Below are positions 58,634-64,000 of a stretch of 64,000 nt of DNA, piece by piece. Source of the stretch: Streptomyces sp. SW4. Its GTDB lineage: Bacteria; Actinomycetota; Actinomycetes; Streptomycetales; Streptomycetaceae. A program made the position numbers and the translations under genes. The stretch lies in the NCBI GenBank assembly GCA_003248315.1, contig QKWM01000004.1, positions 4,151,001 to 4,215,000 of the forward strand. The letters run 5' to 3'. The first letter of the stretch is position 1, and each line of letters starts with the position of its first letter. A model generated the notes under the pieces. That model saw nothing but the letters and a program-made list of their open reading frames with translations, had not been told where the DNA came from and did no database searches.

Positions 58634-59662
58634 GGCCGTCGCGGGGTGGCCCGGGCCGCCCGTTCCGCCAGCCAGTGGGCGCACACCGCGGCGATCAGGA
58701 AGCCGACGATCATCTGGCCAGCGTAGGTGAGGTTCATCAGCTGTGTCGGCCGGTCGGCCGGATCGTCCACGCCGGGGACCGAGGCGAGCATCATCCAGCC
58801 GCCCCAGCAGGCCACGGCGCCGGACCCCACCCACGCCAGGCCGAGCGGCACGGACGCGGGCAGCACCCTGCCCCGGCGGAACGCGAGCAGCAGACCCCCG
58901 GCGGCGGCCACCAGCAGGAACCCGACGTACAGGGCCTCCAGGACGTGGAAGTCGCTCGTGCGGTCCGCCGCCGCGCCCTCGGCCAGCCCGGCGGTGCCGC
59001 CGCAGGCCCATACCAGCCGGACGGCGAGGGGCGGCAGCGCGAGCAGGGCCGCGGCGGCGGCGACCGTCCGCTGGGCCGCGTCCGTCGCCCCGGACGGCAG
59101 CTCCCACACCCGGCCCCGCCACAGATGCCCCCAGCGGTCCCGGGCGTACAGCACGAACAGCGCGCCGAGGGCGACGCCCTGGGCGATGAACCCGGTGTAG
59201 ACGACGCCGAACACCCACTCGTCGAGGAAGGGCTCCCGCCGGGATCGGACGCCGTGGCGACACCGCCCGTGACCAGCCGCGCCAGCAGTTGCAGCGGGTA
59301 TCCGGCCATGATCGGGGCCAGCAGTCCGGTGGCGAGCCAGACCGGCACCGCGAGCAGCCAGGCCGGCACCCGCAGCCCCCAGGGCCGGGTCAGCAGCAGC
59401 GCCAGCACGATCACACAGCCGTCCATCAGGACGGTCAGGCCGTTGGCGACGGCCGTCTGCGCCGGGTGGTCCAGCAGCGCACTGCCCTCGGGGATCCCGA
59501 TCGTGCTGCCGGCGACCCAGGCGGTCTTGAGCGCCAGGTAGGGCACGCAGGCGAGGACGGCGACGGCCCGCAGCACCCGCCGGCCGCGGAAGGGCCGACG
59601 GAGGCGGACCGGCCGGCGGCGGACCGTCCGCCGGCGGGGGAGACGAGCGAGCGTTGTGTCAT
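58630..59662 (-). CDS. Multi-pass membrane protein upstream of the two-component system
   Basis: About 344 residues with eight or more predicted helices, including VLRAVAVLACVPYLALKTAWVAG, LTVLMDGCVIVLALLLTRPWGL, FGVVYTGFIAQGVALGALFVLYARD, LYVGFLLVAAAGGLLLAF and GQMIVGFLIAAVCAHWLA. The N-terminal cytoplasmic arm is Arg-rich. Frame breaks are near 59641 (TCCCCCCGCCGG) and 59238 (GGCGGGGAGCCC). The ATG at 59662 follows GGGAGCC. It overlaps the kinase start by four bases and may be an accessory sensor or be regulated by the pair. I do not recognise the family. Confidence 0.78.
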
Positions 59663-59762
59663 GGCTCCCACGCTGTCGCACCCGGCTGCCGCGCACCTCG
59701 TGCCCGGCGACGATCCCGCTCCGCCGCGCGGCGGAGGCGCGGCTCGGCCCGGGGAGGGCGGC

Positions 59763-60232
59763 TCAGCCGGTCAGCACCAGGACGAACTCGTCGATCTCCC
59801 GCCCCGCGCCTGCGCGAAGCCGCCGGCCCGCGCGGTGATCCGGAATCCGCACTTCTCCAGCACCCGCAGCGACCCCGCGTTGTCGGCCGCGGCGCGCGCG
59901 TACAGCGGACGCTCCGGCACCTCCGTGAGCAGCGCCCGCAGCGCGGCCGTCGCCACGCCCCGCCCCCAGTAGGCGCGGTCCACCCAGTACGTGACCTCGC
60001 GCTCGCCCGGCTCCCCGTACACCGCCGCGCTGCCCACGACGTCGCCGTCGGCGAGGATCGCCCGCACCACGTCGTCCGAGGCCCGGATCCGCGCCCAGTG
60101 GGCGTCGAAGGCGTCCCGGTCGGCCGGGTCCTTCGGGGTGAAGGCCGCCATGTGCAGCGCCTCCGGGTCGTTCATCTGCCGGTAGAACACGGGCAGATCG
60201 CTGTCGTGGACCGCGCGCAGTGCGATGTGCAT
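59763..60232 (-). CDS. GNAT-family N-acetyltransferase (RimJ/RimL-like)
   Basis: About 156 residues. It reads LRAVHDSDLPVFYRQMNDPEALHMAAFTPKDP, then GSAAVYGEPGEREVTYWVDRAYWGRGVATAALRALL with the acetyl-CoA pyrophosphate loop (Y/WGRGVATAAL), and ADNAGSLRVLEKCGF, the typical end of motif B. One lost G near 59798 (GGCGGGGAGATC) restores the end EIDEFVLVLTG. Substrate unknown; the RimJ/RimL group acetylates protein N-termini or small amines. The ATG at 60232 follows CTCCGGGGC. Confidence 0.83.
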
Positions 60233-60273
60233 GCCCCGGAGCCTAGGTTCTCCCCGCCCGCGGGGCCAGGAGT

Positions 60274-61045
60274 TCAGAGTCTGCGGGTGGCCAGCGTCAG
60301 CCGGTCCCGGGCGTCGAACAGGGCGTCCTTGACCATCTGTTCGTGCGCCGGTGTCAGCCGCGCCACCGGGACCGAGCAGCTGATCGCGTCCCGCGCGGGC
60401 GTGCGGTAGGGGATCGCGACGCCGAAGCAGCGCAGCCCGAGCGTGTTCTCCTCGCGGTCCACGGCGAAGCCCTGCTCCGGACCTGGTGCAGCTCCTCGAT
60501 CAGCTTCTCCCGGTCGGTGATGGTGTTCTCGGTCAGCGCCGGCAGGGTCTCCGGCAGCATCTTGCGGACCTGCTCGTCGGAGTACGTGCTCAGCAGCGCC
60601 TTGCGAGCGAGGTGGAGTGGGCGGGCAGCCGCCGGCCGACCCGGGTGAAGGGCCGCAGATAGTGCTGGGACTGGCGGGTGGCCAGGTACACGACGTTGGT
60701 CCCGTCCAGGCGGGCGAGGTGGATGGTCTCGGTGGTGTCGTCCGAGAGCCGGTCCAGCGTCGGCCGGGCCGCGGCGACCACCTCGTCGCCGTCGATGTAC
60801 GAGGTGCCGACCAGCAGCGCCCGTACGCCGATGCCGTACCGGGTGCCGGTCGCGTCGGTCTCCACCCAGCCCAGCTCGACCAGGGTGCGCAGCAGCATGT
60901 ACAGGCTGGACTTGGGGTAGCCGACGGCCTCCTGGACCGCGGCGAGGGAGTGCATGCCGGGACTTCCGGCGAAGTACTCGAGCAGTTCCACGGTCCGCAC
61001 CGCGGACTTGACCTGCGCCCCGCCGCCTGTCTCGCCTGCCGACAT
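60274..61045 (-). CDS. IclR-family regulator
   Basis: About 257 residues. The N-terminal winged helix is VKSAVRTVELLEYFAGSPGMHSLAAVQEAVGYPKSSLYMLLRTLVELGWVE. The IclR effector domain has TIHLARLDGTNVVYLATRQSQH, the LGKALL motif (seen after restoring a lost G near 60607), GFAVDREENTLGLRCFGVAIP and the C-terminal PVARLTP. A second break is near 60480. Start ATG 61045 follows GAGGG; ATG 61102 is possible. It is divergent from the dehydrogenase gene and separated by a palindrome, so it is likely the local regulator. The ligand is probably a sugar acid or keto acid. Confidence 0.88.
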
Positions 61046-61111
61046 CGCCCTCGACCCCTTCGTTCGACGAGTAGCTGGAGTTATAGTCTCCACGTTCATC
61101 ATCAGAGACAG

Positions 61112-61129
61112 CGTTCAGTATATCGAACG
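61112..61129. promoter_or_regulatory. Candidate IclR operator between iclR and the dehydrogenase gene
   Basis: CGTTCAGTATATCGAACG is an 18-base inverted repeat (CGTTC and GAACG arms exact; 14 of 18 positions symmetric). It lies in the 119-base divergent gap, 35 bases before the dehydrogenase start. Its form suits IclR-type dimers. Confidence 0.55.
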
Positions 61130-61164
61130 ATGCTGGATGTGCCCCAGATGTGGAGGGACCCGCG

Positions 61165-62692
61165 GTGGCAGCAGCACCAGTCTGGAGTGTCGACCCCCGT
61201 ACCGGGAAGCAGCGGGAACAGGTTGCGGTGGAGGCCACAGCCCAGGAGGTGGACGCCGCCGTCCGGGCCGCGCACGCGGCGCGCGAGGCGCTCGCCGACC
61301 GCACCGTCCGCGCCGCCTTCCTGCGCACCGCCGCCGACGAACTCCAGGCCGCCGAGAGCAGCCTGGTCGAGGTCGCGGACGCCGAGACGGCCCTCGGCCC
61401 GGTCCGGCTCACCGGCGAACTCGCCCGCACCTGCTACCAGCTGAGGGCGTTCGCGGACATCGTCGACGAGGGCGCCTTCCTCGACGTCGTCATCGACCAC
61501 CCCGACGACACCGCCACGCCGCCCGTCCCCGACCTGCGCCGCTACAAGGTGCCCCTCGGCGTCGTCGCCGTCTACGCCGCCTCCAACTTCCCCTTCGCCT
61601 TCTCCGTGCCCGGCGGCGACACCGCCAGCGCGCTCGCGGCCGGCTGCCCGGTCGTGGTCAAGGCCCACCCCGACCACCCGGCGCTGTCCGAGCTGGTCGC
61701 GGCGGTGCTGCGGCGGGCCGCCGCCCGGCACGGCCTGCCCGACGGCGTCGTCGGCCTGGTCCACGGCTTCGACGCGGGCATCGAGCTGATCCGGCACCCG
61801 CTGGTCGCCGCGGCCGGCTTCACCGGTTCCGTCCGGGGCGGCCGGGCGCTGTTCGACGCGGCGGCGGCCCGCCCCGTCCCCATCCCCTTCCACGGCGAAC
61901 TGGGCTCCCTGAACCCCGTCGTCGTCACCGAGGCCGCGGCGGCCGAGCGGGCCGAGGCCATCGGCACCGGGCTGGCCGGCTCGATGACGCTCGGCGTCGG
62001 CCAGTTCTGCGTCAAGCCGGGCCTGGTGCTGGTGCCGTCCGGCACGGCCGGCGACGGCCTGGTCGAGTCCCTCACCAAGGCCGTCAGCGACACCGGCGCC
62101 GGGGTGCTGCTGGACCACCGGATGCGGGACAACTTCGTCGCGGGCGTGGCCGAGCGGGCCGCGCTGCCGGACGTGGACAGCCCGGTCACGCCGGGCGCGG
62201 CCGGGAACACGCCGTCAGCGCCGGGTTCCTGACCGTGCCGGCGGCGCGGCTGGCCGCCGGCGGCGAGCACGACCTGCTGCTGGAGGAGTGCTTCGGACCG
62301 GTCACCGTCGTGGCCCGCTACCGGGACGAGACGGAGGTGCGGGGGTGCTGTCGCGGCTGCCGGGCAACCTGACGGCGACGGTGCACCTGTCGGAGGAGGA
62401 GGCCGCGGGCCGGGGCCGGGGCACCGAACTGCTCGCCGAACTGACGCCGCTCGCGGGACGCGTCCTGGTGAACGGCTGGCCCACGGGCGTGGCCGTGGCA
62501 CCGGCCCAGCACCACGGCGGGCCGTACCCGGCGACGACGTCGACGTCCACGTCGGTGGGCGGGACGGCGATCGAGCGGTGGCTGCGGCCGGTCGTGTACC
62601 AGGGGACGCCGCAGGCGCTGCTCCCGGCCGAGCTGCGGGACGACAACCCGCTGGGGCTGCCGCGGCGGTTCAACGGGCGCCTGGAGCGGTAG
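61165..62692 (+). CDS. Alpha-ketoglutarate semialdehyde (2,5-dioxovalerate) dehydrogenase
   Basis: About 509-residue aldehyde dehydrogenase giving 2-oxoglutarate. Family residues are N141 in AASNFPFAFSVPGGDTASALAAG, K166 in VVVKAHPDHP, E245 in PFHGELGSLNPVVV and the catalytic C282 in GVGQFCVKPG. The NFPFAFSVPGGDTASALAAGCPVVVKAH run is characteristic of KGSA dehydrogenases. Frame breaks are near 62204 (GCCGGGGAACAC) and 62342 (CGGGGGGTGCTG). The GTG at 61165 follows GGAGGGACCCGCG. This is the shared last step for both the hexuronate and pentonate branches encoded at 35-44 kb. Confidence 0.88.
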
Positions 62693-62780
62693 CGCTCCGA
62701 GGCTTGCATAAGCGTTCCTTGGAGGAACCGCGCCGGAATACCCGATGGACGGGAGGTCGCCTCGCCTCCAGAGTGGGGGC

Positions 62781-63829
62781 ATGGAGAGCTTCGAGAATCT
62801 CGTCCGCGCCGAGTTCGCCCCGGTGACCACCTATCTGAACACCGCCAGTACCGGGCTGCTGCCCGCGCGGACGGTCGCCGCGATGCGGGACGCCGTGGCG
62901 TCGTCCGCGACCGGCCGGCCGGCCGACATGTTCGACGACGTGGAGGCCTGCCGGGCGTCGTTCGCCCGGATCACCGGGGTCCCCGTCTCCCGGGTCGCCG
63001 CGGGGGCCTCGGTCGCCACCTACAGCGGGCTCGTCGCGGCGTCGCTGCCCCGCGGGTCCGAAGTCCTCACCGCCGAAGGGGACTTCAGCTCGCTGGTGAA
63101 CCCCTTCCACGTCCGCGGGGACCTCAAGGTGCGCAGCGTGCCGCTGGAGCGGCTGGCGGAGTCGGTCGGCCCGGACACCGCGCTCGTCGCCGTCAGCTCG
63201 GTGCAGTCCGCCGACGGCCGGATCGCCGATCTGGCCGCCCTGCGCGACGCGGCCCGGGCGCACGGCGCGCGGACCCTGATCGACGTCTCGCAGTCCGCGG
63301 GGTGGCTGCCCCTGGACGCCGACGACTTCGACTACCTCGCCGCCGTCGCCTACAAGTGGGTGCTCTGCCCGCGCGGCGTCGCCTTCCTGGTCGTCCCGAG
63401 GACCTCGGCGGCCTGACGCCGCTGTTCGCCGGCTGGGCGGCGGGGGAGCACCCGTGGGACAGCACCTACGGCCGGGTGGAGGAACTCGCCCGCTCGGCCC
63501 GGCGGTTCGACGAGAGCCCGGCGGTGCTGGCGTACGCCGGCGGCCGGCACTCCCTCGCGCTGATCGAGGAGCTGGGCGTGGACGCCGTGCGCGCGCACGA
63601 CCTCGGGCTCGCCGACCGGTTCCGCGCCGGGCTGCGCTCCCTGGGGCACGAGCCGGTGCCCGCGCCGGGGTCCGCGATCGTGTCCGTGCCCGGACTGGGC
63701 CACCGGCAGCCGGAGGTGAGCCGGGCCGGTGTCGAGGTCTCCGACCGCGCGGGCAACCTGCGGGCGGCGTTCCACCTCTACAACACCGCGGAGGACGTCG
63801 ACCGGCTGCTGGACGTGCTGTCCGGCTGA
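62781..63829 (+). CDS. Class V aminotransferase-fold protein
   Basis: About 350 residues, PLP fold type I. Signs are TTYLNTASTGLLPARTVAAM near the N-terminus, the GARTLIDVSQSAGWLPLD block with the PLP-ring Asp, and the Schiff-base lysine in LAAVAYKWVLCPRGVAFL. The pattern is of cysteine-desulfurase/isopenicillin-epimerase-like proteins, without the mobile-loop cysteine of SufS, so a desulfurase role is unlikely. One lost C near 63399 (GTCCCCGAGGAC) breaks the frame. The ATG at 62781 follows GTGGGGGC. Function and substrate unknown. Confidence 0.82.
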
Positions 63830-63846
63830 CGCACCGCCGACGCACG

Positions 63847-63891
63847 ACCGGGCCGGTGCCCCCGTCCCACACGAGGAGGCACCGGCCCGGT
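63847..63891. terminator. Terminator after the aminotransferase gene
   Basis: ACCGGGCCGGTGCC (63847-63860) pairs perfectly with GGCACCGGCCCGGT (63878-63891) over a 17-base loop. It lies between convergent genes. Confidence 0.85.
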
Positions 63892-63915
63892 GGTCCTGTC
63901 ACCGCCGGCGGGCGG

Positions 63916-64000
63916 TCACTTCACCGGGGTGAAGTCCCGCGCGCCGATGAACTCCGGCCGGCGGATCGGCGCCGCGAACGGCTCCACGGCCGCGTTCTCC
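63916..64000 (-). CDS. C-terminal end of an unidentified gene (cut by window edge)
   Basis: On the minus strand a frame open to the window edge ends with AAPIRRPEFIGARDFTPVK and TGA at 63918-63916. About 27 residues are visible with good codon use. The terminator just beyond supports a true gene end. Too little is visible to name it. Confidence 0.55.
   Translation of the reverse strand, partial: ENAAVEPFAAPIRRPEFIGARDFTPVK

Noticed and set aside
35122-63829. The pectin region as a recently acquired genomic island
   Set aside because: Base composition and codon use match the rest; there is no tRNA, integrase or transposase at the borders, and the gene order seems, from memory, shared with other Streptomyces.
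62781-63829. Class V aminotransferase as a second cysteine desulfurase
   Set aside because: It keeps the PLP lysine but lacks the mobile-loop cysteine seen as C376 in SufS, and it is far from any Fe-S or thio-modification gene.

Overview
The window is chromosomal DNA from a Streptomyces. The sequence is very GC-rich, with G or C at nearly every third codon position. It carries actinobacterial hallmark genes: an actinobacterial holin-X/DUF3618 pair, a SufR-led suf operon with SufU, a mycothiol-dependent-isomerase-fold protein, and sugar ABC importers that lack their own ATPase. Several genes start with GTG or TTG. From memory, the gene order resembles the Streptomyces coelicolor chromosome from transketolase/ctaB through suf, dapD and PhoX to a pectinase region. 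That comparison was not checked here. There are no rRNA or tRNA genes, no CRISPR array, no transposase or integrase, and no large biosynthetic gene cluster.

Layout. (1) 1-9.4 kb, housekeeping: transketolase (cut by the left edge), heme O synthase ctaB, a small conserved protein, an amidohydrolase, a nucleotidyltransferase, heme A synthase ctaA behind an ABC-2 exporter, and an AAC(3)-family acetyltransferase. (2) 9.4-16.2 kb: the Fe-S assembly operon sufR-B-D-Rieske ferredoxin-C-S-U-T, preceded by an iron-box-like site and closed by a strong hairpin. (3) 16.2-24.6 kb: SMR efflux pump plus TetR, dapD, a secreted three-repeat protein, a small secreted peptide, a DapA-type enzyme, the holin-X/DUF3618 pair, a monooxygenase behind a SoxR-like box, and a secreted nuclease. 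(4) 24.6-29.5 kb: an acidic unknown protein, PhoX behind a PHO box, and a tandem TerD protein. (5) 29.8-34.8 kb: a polyol operon (DeoR regulator, binding protein, two permeases, zinc dehydrogenase). (6) 35.1-55.2 kb: a pectin utilisation region. (7) 55.2-59.7 kb: a class B PBP and a two-component system with a membrane protein. (8) 59.8-63.8 kb: GNAT, IclR, alpha-ketoglutarate semialdehyde dehydrogenase and a class V aminotransferase.

How the genes work together. The main story is an oxidative route for pectin sugars. Secreted enzymes (two PL1 pectate lyases, CE8 pectinesterase, CE12 rhamnogalacturonan acetylesterase) attack the polymer. An ABC importer and a GH43 glycosidase handle oligosaccharides. 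Inside the cell, uronate dehydrogenase and 5-dehydro-4-deoxyglucarate dehydratase form a hexuronate branch. An IlvD/EDD sugar-acid dehydratase and a second DHDPS-fold lyase form what looks like an L-arabinonate branch. Both branches end at alpha-ketoglutarate semialdehyde, which the dehydrogenase near 61-62.7 kb oxidises to 2-oxoglutarate. Three promoters of this region share an ACGTCAT element just downstream of the predicted start site.

Data quality. Most genes outside the suf operon are interrupted by apparent one-base deletions. I infer about 70, all losses and nearly all in C or G runs. They fall in essential genes as often as in accessory ones, so I treat them as consensus errors. Such genes are annotated as single full-length CDS spans, with the approximate shift sites listed.
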